Shown in pieces: positions 33,301 through 43,838 of a stretch of 64,000 nt of DNA; position 1 is the first letter of the stretch, and the number at the start of each line of letters is the position of its first letter. Location of the stretch: assembly GCA_002335605.1 (NCBI GenBank), contig BEDY01000004.1, forward strand, positions 1,798,001 through 1,862,000, in the 5' to 3' direction. A model generated the notes under the pieces. The model searched no databases, was not told the DNA's origin, and worked only from the letters and a program-made list of their open reading frames with translations. The position numbers and the translations under genes are program-made. Source of the stretch: Prillingera fragicola. Lineage: Eukaryota > Basidiomycota > Tremellomycetes > Trichosporonales > Trichosporonaceae.

Positions 33301-33776
33301 CATTCAGGGGCTTCATCGAGGAGCGCGCACTGCAGCGCGCCGCTGGCCGGGAGGTGGGCGAGACGGTCCTGTTCTTTGGATGCCGGAACGAGGACGAGCT
33401 GCTGCATGCCGACGAGCTTGCGCAGTGGACCAAGACCGGCGCGCTCGATTTCCGCCCTGTCCTGTCCCGGTCAGAGCAGACGAGTGTCCCGGCGCTGTTT
33501 GAGGGAACCAACGTGTCGCTCAAGCCCGAGGAGCAGTACGTGCAGCACCGCGTGTGGAGCGAGCGTGCAGACGTGCGCAGGCTTTACGAGGCCGGAGCGC
33601 AGTTTTACATGTGCGGCAGCGGTGCCAAGCTTGGCATGGACTTGCGCCGGACATTGACAGAGGTGATTCGCGAGGTGCTTGCGGAGAAGAATGGCGGCGA
33701 GGCCACTTGGGAGGAGGCCGAGGAGGTTGCGCTCCGGTTGAGCGCCGAGAGGTATCGCACTGATGTGTTCTTGTAG
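30311..33776 (+). CDS. self-sufficient cytochrome P450-reductase fusion (CYP505/P450-BM3 type)
   Basis: Exons 30311-30823 and 30861-33776 (37-nt intron) give 1142 residues. The first ~56 residues are Ser/Asp/Glu-rich and precede the proline hinge PIPGPK. The P450 domain has AGHETTSG (about 319-326), KETLRL and the heme loop FGNGARACIGRGFA (ligand about Cys460). A linker leads to an FMN flavodoxin domain (YVMYGSNSG, about 556). A cytochrome P450 reductase-like FAD/NADPH module follows, with RQYSISSSP, GSGLAPFRGF, FFGCRNEDELL and YMCGSGAKLG, ending YRTDVFL. There is no membrane helix, so the enzyme is soluble. The family performs subterminal hydroxylation of fatty acids using NADPH within one chain; the exact substrate is inferred. 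Confidence 0.93.
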
Positions 33777-34438
33777 ACATAGTTGTACTGGCCCTTGAAA
33801 GATATGGAATGGTGTATGAGCAGTGAGTGTGAGGGGAGCACGGCTCCGGGTGGCTGGATGATGGCGTGGATGCTTGTGATGTAGGTGGTGCATATCAGTG
33901 AGCTCGAGCCGGCTTGCATACATCAACAACGACACCCTGCAGAGTACTGCTGTCCCAAGAAGAGGGGGAATGAGTGGTTTTGCATGATGTGTGGGCAGAC
34001 ACTCGACAATGTCACTGGGACAAAGTGAGCCTTGGCCATCTTGTCGAGCTGGGAGGTATTGAAATGCACGACTGTACAGCCATGCATTGTTCTCGTACAG
34101 CAGTGAGTATCTGGTTGAGAACAATGAACGGTCGAGGGACAAAGAGCATGTTGAGAAGCGACAACCGACCAAGGGAGGGAGGGAGCCTCGCTGATGAGCC
34201 CCGCGCCATGCCACACACCATCTACACCATCTACACACCTTGCACTCCCTTTCTCTCTCTCTCTCAACTCTTTAATGCTCTACCCACCTATACACTCCAC
34301 TACCACTGCACCCTCTCGAGATACCTAAACCCCACGCACGACACTAGCACACTCTCTCACCACGCCATCACCATCACACCGCACGATACCAAAAGGTCGC
34401 CACCCAGGGACCACCAGCAACCACCCCCAGCGACCACG
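33777..34438. other. intergenic
   Basis: The 3' region of the P450 fusion and 5' region of the next gene. The stretch before 34439 is rich in CACC, CT and CA repeats, a common leader composition here. Confidence 0.5.
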
Positions 34439-34729
34439 ATGGCTATCCGCCGCGACACCCCACCCGCCCAACACTCACCTCTGACCACCTCCCCAGCCGA
34501 CCCAACACCGCCTCGCCAGCCGGCCCCGCGCAAACGGACACGTATCTGCACCGGCACGGCAGAGGGCGAAAACCGCGGCCAGGTGTGTTACCCGTTCTGG
34601 TTCCACACGGGGCTGTGGTGCTGTTATTGCGGGAGGGGGTTTAGGATGTATGCGCCTAGGAAGAAGAAGAAGCCTGCTGAGGCGGAGATGGATGAGCAGC
34701 AGGTGGTTGAGAAGGAGGTCGAGGGATAG
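34439..34729 (+). CDS. Cys-rich microprotein family, intronless, 96 residues
   Basis: A single-exon member. A Pro/Ser/Thr-rich N-terminus (about 35 residues) and a basic patch (PRKRTRI) lead into the core CTGTAEGENRGQVC, then YPFWFHTGLWCCYCGRGF. This gives C-x12-C-x10-C-x2-C with the G-x-N-x-G loop. A Lys-run and an acidic tail (KKKK, then EMDEQQVVEKEVEG) follow. Unlike all relatives, the position after G-x-N-x-G carries no intron, which may mean intron loss. It is the first gene of the 34.4-38.4 kb tandem array, and its end abuts decayed coding sequence on the other strand. Confidence 0.68.
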   Translation: MAIRRDTPPAQHSPLTTSPADPTPPRQPAPRKRTRICTGTAEGENRGQVCYPFWFHTGLWCCYCGRGFRMYAPRKKKKPAEAEMDEQQVVEKEVEG

Positions 34730-34732
34730 GCC

Positions 34733-35430
34733 GAGGTCGACGCCGTCAAAGGCGGCGTTAGTTGGGACGCCGATGTCGCGGGATGCCGGGTTCCAGGTGT
34801 CCTAGATGCAAGTGTGATGGGCTGGGATGAGCGTGAGAAGCAGATACACTGACCTTCATTAGCGAGGTGGCAACTCCATGGTCACGGCTTCTTCTAGACT
34901 GCTCGCGATTGGCGTCCACCACTGAGGCAGTGGTGGCAATGGGAATGTGAGCCTCGCAGCGTCCATGGCGGTGGTTCACACGGCACAGGCATAGCCTTCG
35001 TAACCATCCGTACTCACCGGAGACCTCTGGCAAGCCTTCCCAGCTGCTTGTATCCCAATCGTCAGCTGTGCTCACCGTCTGTGATCTCCCACGCAGTCGG
35101 CCGCCATTCCTCCAGTGGGCAGAACCCCCAATGTGGCACTGCATCAATTCGAGGCCTCACCGCAGCGACTCCCACACTCTGCGCACCCCATCGCCATACA
35201 GCCTCAGCATATCGGGTACTGCCCCCTCATCCTCATTGTAAACTGGAATCACCACCCGGTATGCCCCGGATCAAAGACTGTAGCCAAATCCCAGCCTTCC
35301 GCCTGTGTCCCGGCGACGGGGCTACGGGCAAAAACCACTGGCGTGAGGCTTGCTGCCGCTGCTGTAGCTGATGTCCAGGACCTTGCTGGCCTAGAAGTGT
35401 AAGGCGAGATATGCTCTGTTGGTACTGCTC
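34733..35430 (-). pseudogene. decayed gene of unknown family
   Basis: Several coding-like segments lie in order on the minus strand but in different frames: an ATVFDPGH-type piece near 35280, YRVVIPVYNEDEGAVPDML at 35160-35270, PRIDAVPHWGFCPLEEW at 35076-35160, ASVVDANREQSRRSRDHG near 34870-34920, and DTWNPASRDIGVPTNAAF at 34733-34801 after a plausible intron end (CATCTAG). Each has protein-like composition, yet in-frame stops separate them and only some joins have plausible splice sites. I infer a gene inactivated by indels. A many-exon live gene that I misread is the alternative. Family unknown. Confidence 0.42.
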
Positions 35431-35760
35431 TGCGCCGATGGAGCTTGTGGTGGTGTATTATACAGATTAGACGACTACAGTGTAATCAGAACGTTTGTGG
35501 GAGGTGCCTGGACGTTGCCCTCTCGGCGTTCGGCAGATGCGTCCTCGTTGCAGTAGAACCACAGATAGGGGACAGGACAGAGATGCAAGAGGAAGAATCA
35601 GGCTGCTTCGCCTCGTGTTGTGGGATTTAAAGGGCAGACGGGCCGTGCGTGATAGCGACGGCCTGCTGTCTGCTGCGGCCGCCGCCACCCTCCTCTCCTG
35701 CACGCGTGGGTTATTGCTCACAGCTGCACACCATCTCTTTCGACTGAGCAGCAAGTCACC

Positions 35761-35956
35761 ATGGTCTGCACTGGCGATCTCTTTGGCAACAACAAAGGTC
35801 GTGAGTCGCTCACTCTGGCTCTCTAGAGCATTTATCTCGTCTCGTTTGACAGCACGACACCACCGCTAACCCCCAGTGCCGTGCTACCCCACACCCTCGG
35901 GAAGACACCCCAACGTTGTCATTTGTGGATACTGTCTAAGGATTTTGTACATGTAG
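35761..35956 (+). CDS. Cys-rich microprotein family, 39 residues
   Basis: Exons 35761-35800 and 35877-35956 flank a 76-nt intron (GTGAGT...CTAACCCCCAG, phase 1). The protein begins MVCTGDLFGNNKG, and after the splice LPCYPTPSGRHP leads to VVICGYCLRILYM. Core spacing is C-x12-C-x13-C-x2-C. This is the smallest member and shows that the family needs nothing beyond the Cys core. A TTTAAA sequence near 35625 may serve the promoter. It has no signal peptide; I expect a cytosolic or nuclear metal-binding peptide (inference). Confidence 0.66.
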
Positions 35957-36718
35957 CGGGGAGCGTGCGAAACGTCCCTGGGTTGTGTGGCGAGTGAGAC
36001 TTGTTCCGAGGTCTCGTGGGTTTTGGGTGTATGCAGCTGGATTCTGCTAGACGAGGTGCGAGATAGGCCACCAGTCTTGTGTGGTTCGTTGACGGGAGGT
36101 ATGGGCCGCTTGGATTGTTATGAGGTTAGCAAGACCGGCGACTGATGAGGATGGCCTCGTGTGCGACGCCACCGTCTGTGCGCCGAGGCGACATCCATGT
36201 CGGGATAGCGGTTGATCGTGTGTCCGGAACGTACACACCGACAGTTGCGGTGTGTGATCAGTGTAACTCCAGTGTTCAATCGAAAACGAGATGAGAGTTG
36301 TACGTTGAATAGATCGAACACTGGGCCTATCTCCCAGCCCCCGCTTCGTTTGTCGCTCATTGGGAGCTCACTGGCATCAGTGCTAGTGCACGCTCCAGGT
36401 GTTTCTTCAGCGAGAATATCAGCCAAGAGCTCAGAGCCGTGTGCATGAACGCTGGCATGCTTTGCTGGCATACAGATATTATGTTGGCTCCCAGTGACCA
36501 GTGCCACCAATCGCCAATTCCTGCTCCCCTCTGCTTGTCGTCCTACACTGTGTATTCACGGAGACCCGAAAACCTTGAGGCTGGGATCGTCTTGTATGGC
36601 AACGTGTGGTCATCTCGAGCGGGGATCAGGTGCGAGCCGTTGGCAGCTGAGAATGCTTTCAGTCGCTCGCAGCGCTCCTTCATCAATATTATCTTCAACT
36701 CGGATCCATCTCCCAAAA
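35957..36718. other. intergenic within the microprotein array
   Basis: About 0.76 kb with no convincing gene. Minus-strand open frames at 36118-36510 have no family features. Confidence 0.45.
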
Positions 36719-36999
36719 ATGTACCTAAACAGCAATGGATTCTGGGTCAACACAGCTCCGACACCTTACACCACGCCAGTGAGGCCGTACACGGCGCAGG
36801 ACCTGAACAACTTCGTGCTCGAGCGCGTGGGAGCGCAGTGGTACGTTGTTCAGATGTGCGCTGGTTATCGCGGTCAGAACCGAGGTTGTGAGTCTTCTAT
36901 GATGTTCAAAAGTGGCTGACAACGGCAGTGCCGTGCCACCTCGTTGAGCTGAATGGTGTGCTCTACTGCTCAGTCTGCGCTGCTCTGTCCAGTCGATAA
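36719..36999 (+). CDS. Cys-rich microprotein family, 79 residues
   Basis: Exons 36719-36887 and 36929-36999 with a 41-nt intron (GTGAGT...CTGACAACGGCAG, phase 1). The long form has a 45-residue N-terminal extension rich in Pro/Tyr/Thr; an internal ATG at 36854 would give a 34-residue protein starting directly at the core. The core is MCAGYRGQNRG, then LPCHLVELNGVLYCSVCAAL, so C-x11-C-x10-C-x2-C, one residue shorter in the loop than most. The residues LPC after the splice site match the 35.8-kb gene exactly. Confidence 0.66.
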
Positions 37000-37342
37000 C
37001 ATGTAAGCATGTTGCGCTTCCTGCTTCCTAGAGGGTGCAACGTGGAAACTGACTCACAGCTTCTGCGAGCCATCAAAGTGGCTGATTAAATGTTGGCAAC
37101 CCGTGGTCCGAGCGGCTGAATGACCCAGGAAGATATGGATGGAATGGAAATGAACAATAAAATTAGAGTGTGTTCTATGCACAGCGAGTTGCGCATTGTC
37201 CTCCGATCATGAGCAGATGCCAGGCCGTTTCGAGGCATAGAAGCTGATAATGTATCAAAATGGGGAACTGCTGAAAGCCAGACACTGACATATATGTATG
37301 TACATGTACCAACCCAGTAACTCTCTGCCACATCACTTCACC
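37000..37342. other. intergenic within the microprotein array
   Basis: Contains an AT-rich ATATATGTATG stretch about 50 bases before the next ATG, a possible TATA element. Nothing else seen. Confidence 0.45.
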
Positions 37343-37526
37343 ATGTTCAGCTTTGGCCATACCAACAAATGTCGAGGAGACCTTTTCGGCACCAACACTG
37401 GCAGTGAGCGCACAGAGCGCCAAGTGCTGACCAGGAGACAACTGCCGACCCGTCGCAGCCCCTAATGGAATACACTGGATCTGCCAGTTTTGCCGACAAA
37501 ATGTGATCATACGACCCGGGCATTGA
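37343..37526 (+). CDS. Cys-rich microprotein family, about 50 residues
   Basis: Exon 1 (37343-37403, 61 nt) encodes MFSFGHTNKCRGDLFGTNTG. The acceptor is uncertain. Use of CCAG at 37434 gives a 31-nt intron and a second exon (RDNCRPVAAPNGIHWICQFC) that restores the second core cysteine, C-x13-C-x12-C-x2-C. Use of GCAG at 37458 gives a more usual 55-nt intron but loses that cysteine. Both keep the final WICQFCRQN and stop at 37526. Family conservation favours the first. Exon 1 has the same length as in the next two genes. Confidence 0.6.
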
Positions 37527-37703
37527 TCGTGGGGACTATAACAGGGGGCGAGTAAGACTCCTCCCCAACTCTCTCGGCCGTATGTCTCTCGTTCCTTTCA
37601 GTGGCAAGCAACTAGGGGCGAAGGGGGAGCGAACACGGCCTGAAAATTGTGTTAAAAGCTCCAGGCGCCGGAATAGAGAGCTCTCAGCGTCATATTCCTC
37701 ATA

Positions 37704-37893
37704 ATGTTCACGTTCAACTACGACCCGCGCTGCCTGGGGGATGTCCACGACAATAACAGAGGCAGTGGGTAACCCGTGTTGAGCAGATCGGCACTGCTGA
37801 CTCTGAGCAGACACGTGCTTCACTACCACTCGCCCTAGTGGATTGTACTGGTTCTGCATGTACCGCAGGCGTCCTTTTGGTGTAAAAGATTAG
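37704..37893 (+). CDS. Cys-rich microprotein family, last cysteine replaced
   Basis: Exons 37704-37764 (61 nt) and 37811-37893 with a 46-nt intron (GTGGGT...CTGACTCTGAGCAG, phase 1) give 47 residues. The protein begins MFTFNYDPRCLGDVHDNNRG and, after the splice, continues NTCFTTTRPSGLYWFCMYRR. The C-x12-C-x12-C spacing is kept, but the last position of C-x2-C is Arg/Tyr rather than Cys. Metal binding would be weakened or lost, so this may be a copy drifting away or re-purposed. It sits only 178 bases after the previous member. Confidence 0.6.
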
Positions 37894-38168
37894 GGGAGAG
37901 ACTCTGGCGTGTCCCGGACTGGTTTTGTGATGTGGCGGGGAGTGGGGTGGAGCTGGGTGATGAAATGTCGGCCAGCCCATCCCCAAAATGTGCTTTTCCT
38001 TTCGAGTGATGTATAGCGTATCTCTCATCAATCAATCAGGACAGTACTAATCAGTCGGGGGCTGGAGGGGAGGAGCGCCAATGCCAGATCACATTGACGC
38101 GGTCAAAAAGTACTTTAAACGACGTGCAATAAACTGTTGCGTGTTCAAGTTGCACTCTCATCAACAAC

Positions 38169-38369
38169 ATGCCCAACTACAACGACCTGCAATACTGTTA
38201 CGGCAACTACGCTGGTGATAACTTTGGTTGTGAGGATCCTGTAACCAGTAGAGCCAGGCGTTGCTGACGACCGGGAGATATGTGCTGCCCCACCCTCAGC
38301 TACAGGGGTGACTATTACCACTGCTTGTACTGCAAGCGTGTTTTGCCCTTTACTGTCACCAGGAAGTAG
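38169..38369 (+). CDS. Cys-rich microprotein family, 50 residues
   Basis: Exons 38169-38229 (61 nt) and 38278-38369 with a 48-nt intron that starts GTGAGG and ends CGGGAG, phase 1. The protein begins MPNYNDLQYCYGNYAGDNFG and continues YMCCPTLSYRGDYYHCLYCK after the splice. Core spacing is C-x12-C-x12-C-x2-C with an additional adjacent Cys. The GAG acceptor is atypical but is the only one near the branch-like CTGAC that puts the conserved Cys in place. TACTTTAAA about 60 bases upstream may be a TATA-like element. It is the last clear member of the array. Confidence 0.58.
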
Positions 38370-39464
38370 GAGATGGCCGGGGCTTTGAAGTTGGCGCCAA
38401 GTATTAATTTCTAGCTTTGCCGGTCTGTCGATGCACTGTGTCAGGACGGTCAGTGGCTGTGTACCAATCAGTTGCACTGGGTGCTCGCAGTCCAAGTGTG
38501 AGCGCATAGTCTTTGAGTCAAAGCTGTAGTTGTCCCCTTTCCTGGGGAAAGACTAAGAGTTACAGCTTGGGATGAAAGTTTTCTTCAGACAGTTTGAGAG
38601 AGCGACAAGTATGCGTGTGTGTCGCCTAGCACACACATACACAAGGTGCAATGCCTGGCAAGAAACCGCAGACGAGTGTGTTCGCCGCTTGAATCAAGTT
38701 GATATGCATCAGTGGAGGCTAGTTGACGTTCAATTTAATGGCAATCCCATTCTCTATCACTAGAGTATATCCAAAGCCGAGAATATGAGTGCGCCCATAG
38801 TCGCGCAGTCTGCTACATGTATGAGTTACCTGGTATAAAGTTAAAGGGCACGGAACTGTGCCACGAATGTCAGTCGGCACCAGCACCGCGAAGGATTCTA
38901 ACAACTGGTTACAGCAACAGTGTCGCCATGAGGCCACTTCTCCCTAGTCACACTGGCATCATCGCTCTGCATCTGGGAAGCTTGGCCATGCAGGTATGCG
39001 TGCTGAGAGCGCACTGGTCCGGTGGCGGTGAGTCCCCCACTCTGCCCCCACTCCAGGCAGGGTACCTGACAGCGAGTGCAGCTGGTCTCAACCAGCACAC
39101 ACCACACGGGTTCCACGGTCTTCTTGTACGGCCCTCGGGACTGGTGCTCCTTTCATTTCCCGACACCTGCACATCATCCGACTCGAACTGATGCACCACC
39201 AAGCCTGACAATGTCATCATGATCATGGTTCATCTCGGTTCGCGTCGGACCATGCCGTCGATCACCTGGTGGTGCCTGATTCTGTTGCTGACACAATCTC
39301 TGAATCTTTCGACTCGACATCCACCATTCTCATCTCTTCACGTCGAAACGAGCCTGCATCCCCAAGGCTATACATAACTGGGCACTACACGGAGAGAGCA
39401 GTCAATCTCTCCCCTCTCTTGCTCGTCTCAGCTCGCACGCACGCGACCATCACCTCACGGCATC
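38370..39464. other. intergenic with a CxxC-encoding fragment
   Basis: No complete gene found. At about 38820-38900 the plus strand encodes LPGIKLKGTELCHECQSAP, which looks like a microprotein second exon, but no matching first exon was found. The rest is promoter for the transporter gene. Confidence 0.45.
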
Positions 39465-40866
39465 ATGTCCCAAATCACAGAACCCGCCCCAGCCCCGAGC
39501 ATCGACATCGAACTCACATCAGTAACAAGCGCGACCAATGGCGCCCCACTCCCAACACCAGCGAGCGACCGCCCCTTAGCCCCCGCCGATGAGGTCTTGG
39601 AAGCCTCGCGGGCGCTCGACGCAGCCGCGCCAGACGGGGGATGGCAGGCCTGGCGCGCCGTCCTGTGCACGGCCGTCATTGCGTTCTGGTACACTGGCGT
39701 CACGTACAGCTGGGGGGTGATGCAGACGAGTCTGGTGGATGCGCGGCTCGCCCCCGCGTCGACGCTGGCGTTTGTCGGATCCTTGGCTGTCGCGATGCTT
39801 GCGGCCCTCGCAGTGGTGAATGCGCGGTTGCTCGGCGTGATTGGTGCAAGAAAGATGGCGTTCCTCGGTGTCACGCTCATGGTGGTCAGCCAGGTGCTGG
39901 CAGGGAACACGACGCATACCATTGCTGGCCTCTTCGTCACTGCTGGTGTGATGATGGGGTTTGGCGTCAGCTTTTGTTTCATGGTCGTCTCGATTGTGCC
40001 CGCCCAGTACTTTTCCACAAAGAGGGGAACAGCAGTCGGCATCGTCTACGCAGGTGGTGGGCTGGGTGGAGCGGTGATCAGTCTGGCTATGGAGGCGGCG
40101 GTCAGCCGCTGGGGGCCAGAGTGGGCTTTCCGCGGTATCGGCATCGTCATGGCTTTGACATCCTACCCTGCCGCGTGGTTCCTCACCGAGCGCGTCGTGC
40201 CAAAGAAGAACCAGCTTGTGGAGTGGTGAGTAGCCTTCCTTTGCCTAAGCTGACGATAGGTCGCTCTTCAAGTCGCTCGACTTCAACCTCCTCTTTCTCG
40301 CGGGGGCGTTGGCGACGTTCCCCCTGTTCGTCCCCCCTTTCTTCCTGCCGCTGTACGCCCAGTCCCTGGGGATGAGCACCGCGACCGGGGCGATGCTGGT
40401 GTGCGTCTTCAACTTTGCCTCAGCAGCGGGTCGAATCCTCAATGGGTTCGTGTCTGACCGTCTCCTCGGCCCCCTCAATACGCTATTCATCAGCCTCCTC
40501 CTCACTGCTCTGTCGATGCTCATCGTGTGGCCGACCTCGGCCTCGCTTCCTCCTCTGGTAGTGTTTGTAATCCTCAACGGCGCCTCCAACGGCGGCTTCT
40601 TCAGCATCATGCCCACAGTCGTCGGCCGCGTACTGGGCTCTCAGAGGCTAAGCGTCGCGTTCGGCATGATCGTGACAGGCTGGACGGCAGGATATCTCAT
40701 GGGCGCGCCTGCTGCCGGATACATCTTGGCAGCGTATGGTGGTGTTGATCGCGGCATTGGTGCGTTCCGCCCAGCCGTGTTCTGGGCCGGTGGGATGGCG
40801 GCTGGAGCTGCCATGTCTGTGGGCGTGTTGAGGTGGAGAGCTGGGCCTTGGAGAGCAAAGATCTAG
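39465..40866 (+). CDS. MFS transporter, monocarboxylate-transporter-like
   Basis: Exons 39465-40225 and 40260-40866 (34-nt intron) give 455 residues. A ~55-residue polar N-terminus ends in APDGGWQAWRAVLC, the D-G-G-W motif that opens helix 1 in MCT-like carriers. About twelve hydrophobic segments follow, with a central loop near VVPKKNQLVEW. FVSDRLLGPLN after helix 8 fits the family's loop motif. The protein should sit in the plasma or vacuolar membrane. Fungal relatives do not all carry monocarboxylates, so the substrate is open. No metabolic partner lies beside it. Confidence 0.86.
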
Positions 40867-41342
40867 CTGCATGTAGAGTTGTGAATGCATAGTGGTAGCG
40901 CGGTGTTCTTGGCTGGGCTGCGTTTCACGACAGAGCATGAGGCGATGCCTGTTTCAAGCCTGTAGCACCCCTCACTCTTCCCCTCACTCCAAGAGTGAAG
41001 AGCTAGGCATTAAGGCAGGGGGCTCGCCGTCCTCCTCGCTGTCACAACCATGCATGCCAGCGTCTACCACGCTGCACTCGTTGTTCGTCGTGCATTGAAG
41101 GAGATGAGGCCGAGATTGGAAAACAAATGGTTAACGGTGCCTGGTCGCCTTATCATTTCAAGAAATGGAAAACATTGACCCACCTCATGACATCTGCATC
41201 TACCTCTTGCTTTCTTCCCATTCGTCTCTGGGCAGCATGCTCACGCACCCATCACCACGACAATGCTCTAGCATGAGCCTGTAATTCTTCACTCCATCCA
41301 TCGAGACCCGCACGACTACCTCCTCGGCTGATCTCAGCGTTG
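40867..41342. other. intergenic between two tandem transporter genes
   Basis: The 3' region of the MFS gene and promoter of the next. Nothing else recognised. Confidence 0.5.
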
Positions 41343-43531
41343 ATGAGCGCCCTTGCCGCAAAGGATCCGCCTCCGGATCCAGCACGCCACCGGGCGCCCG
41401 AAGATGGGCAAGAAGATGGGCAAGATGTGTACGCCGACTACGATGAGTTTGAAGTACATCAGCCGCTACCCAGCAGCGCCGCACAGGAGCAAGAGCAGGA
41501 GCAGGCCGAAGTGGGTGAAACCCTCGGCGAGGGGCCTCTGGACGCTGCTGCCATCAAGCGCGCGCGTGCGGGGTCGTTTGCATCTTCCAGGGCGAGACGG
41601 AACACCGGCGAGTCCGTCGTGAGCACTGCAGGTGATCCGGCCAGGCAGCGCTCGCCGAGCTTGAGCAACTCCTTTGCCGCGACACGAGGTCGGGGCCGCA
41701 CGTTCTCAAGCCAGCGCTCGGGCAGCACGACCAGCCAAATCCGGCACGAGCGGTCTCCGTCCACCTCCATGGGGAGGCGCGAGCGCCGTGGCTCGGCCTC
41801 GTCAACGACGGCACGCTTCCCCGTTTCGCCAGTGGTTTCGCCAGTGGTGGGGACAGGCGCACTCGCAGACGTGTTTGAAGACGACGCCTCGTTCAGCAGC
41901 AGCAGCAGCAACTACTACCCAGACCCGTATGGGATCGATGCGCGACGAAGGCCGAGCGTGCTCGAGCGTGTACCCGTGCGGATGGGCACGCTGAGCCGTA
42001 CCGTTTCGACGACGGCGCGGCGGATGAGCGTAGTCGCTGGTGCGGCTATAGATGCTGTCGTTGATGCTGGCGACACGACCGTTGAGGAGCGACCACCAGT
42101 AAAGGAGCTGCGACGACCTCCAACACCTCCCACACCCGTGGGCACTCCTTTGGAACATGTACCTCCTCCGCCCATTGTCCTCCCGATACGCCGCTCATGG
42201 CTTGTCCGCATAGGCAAGTTTGCGCTCTCGCAATGGAATCTCCTCACCATGGGCCTCCTCATTCTCCTGGCCTATCTCTTCCCCTACGTCGGGACGACGG
42301 GTGGTGCAATCAGGGCAGAGTACACGGTGGGATGGGGTGCCGTCGCCCTCATTTTCCTCATTGCTGGTCTATCGCTGTCCATCGGCGCACTACGGAGGGG
42401 TATCCCACACTGGCGCGCACATCTTGTTTCGAACGGGTTCTCGTTCTTGCTCGTGCCAGCTCTCATGTTTGGTTGGGCCACTGCGGGCCGAACAGCCGGC
42501 CTAGACTTTTGGGTCATGGCCGGTATTGTCCTCACTGGGTGCTTGCCGACAACCATCGCGAGTAACGTGACATGCACGTTGAATGCAGGTGGAAGCACAG
42601 AGCTGGCGTCCATCGAGGTGGTTATCGGGAACGTGATTGGGACGTTTATCACCCCGTTGTTGGCCAAGATGTTCTTGACCGACAAGGCGTGGGCGGGGAG
42701 CTCGCCTGGGGCTAGCAGCGGTGGCGGGGGGAATGACGGGATCACCAAGATTTACATTCGCATGGCCGAGCAGCTGAGCGCGACGTTGTTTGCTCCTCTG
42801 GTAAGCTAACCCGTCCTCGGCGCAGCTGACGCCAGATTGTCGGCTTGATCATCCAGCACTACTTTCCCCGCCCAGTGGCCAAGGTGCGCACAAAGCTGCA
42901 TCTCGGCAAGGTGGCCTCTCTCATGACCACACTCTGCGTGTGGCAAAACTTTTGCAAAGCCTTCTACTCTGGCGCGTTCAAGACGGCGTCCGGCGCCAGT
43001 ATCATCTACTTGTGCTTCATGAACCTCGCCACGTACTTGCTTCTCAGCGTCATGATGTGGGCGTTGGTGCGGCTACCCGGCGTGCAGGCCCGTTGGGCTC
43101 GGAACTGGCGGTTCACCAAAAAGGACACGATTGCGCTATGCTTTTGCGGGCCGGCCAAAGGTGAGCTCCTGCGCCATGGGTGGTGCTGACGACTAGGTGT
43201 GGCAGTGGGAGCACCCCTCATTGCCATCCTGTATGCCGACTCGCCCGTGTCACAACAAGCCAAACTCGCTCTGGCGCTGCTGGTGTACAACGGCGAGCAG
43301 GTTGCTTGTGCCCAGCTGGTCGTGCCGCTGCTCAAGCGATGGGCGGCTGATGAGCGGGTGGCGGATCTGGAAATGGCGCAGGAGAAGGTCAGGGTGAAGG
43401 AGGAGGAGAGTACGGGCAGTGTTGGAGAGAGTACGCCTGGCGAAGCTCCCGAGGGGGTGGTCCAGTCGTTGGATGATAAGGCTGGGATGGAAGAGAAGAG
43501 CGTTGAGCATGACAAGGGCGCCGCGGTTTAA
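41343..43531 (+). CDS. SBF-like carrier, SLC10A7/Rch1 type
   Basis: Exons 41343-42800, 42836-43160 and 43197-43531 (introns 35 and 36 nt) give 705 residues. The first ~270 residues are Ser/Arg-rich and disordered (RGRTFSSQRSGSTTSQ). About ten membrane helices follow, starting LLTMGLLILLAYLFPYVGTT. The conserved SBF-like blocks GCLPTTIASNVTCT and NAGGSTELASIEVVIGN lie in mid-domain, and FCGPAKGVAVGAPL follows the last intron. The C-terminal ~60 residues are acidic. In yeasts, Rch1 relatives restrain calcium influx at the plasma membrane; that role here is inferred from family. The long N-terminal extension may be a regulatory, phosphorylated region. Confidence 0.88.
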
Positions 43532-43838
43532 GCTACCTGCGGAAACAACGTCGAACAAACAAGTGAGTTATCCCGGTGCGGCTCCGCTGACTGGCAGCTG
43601 GCAGCAACAGTGCACCATATCATTCCGAACGACATTACATGCATACTTGGACAAGCAGCGAGGGTCGTACCGCATTCCGGCTCGACACCATGCATGCAGG
43701 GCAACTAACGGGGGGCAACCCCGCATAACCCCACAGGGCAACCCCTCATCCTCACCATCTGCTCCCTGCACCCCACAACCTTCCCTACGTCTCTCATCAT
43801 CCAAAAAGCATTGCTCGCAACTCTCGCTGCGTGCTCCT

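Noticed and set aside
12343..33776. A secondary-metabolite gene cluster joining the two P450s, the FMO and the hydrolase
   Set aside because: The genes are 4-10 kb apart with unrelated genes between them, and there is no polyketide, peptide or terpene core enzyme.
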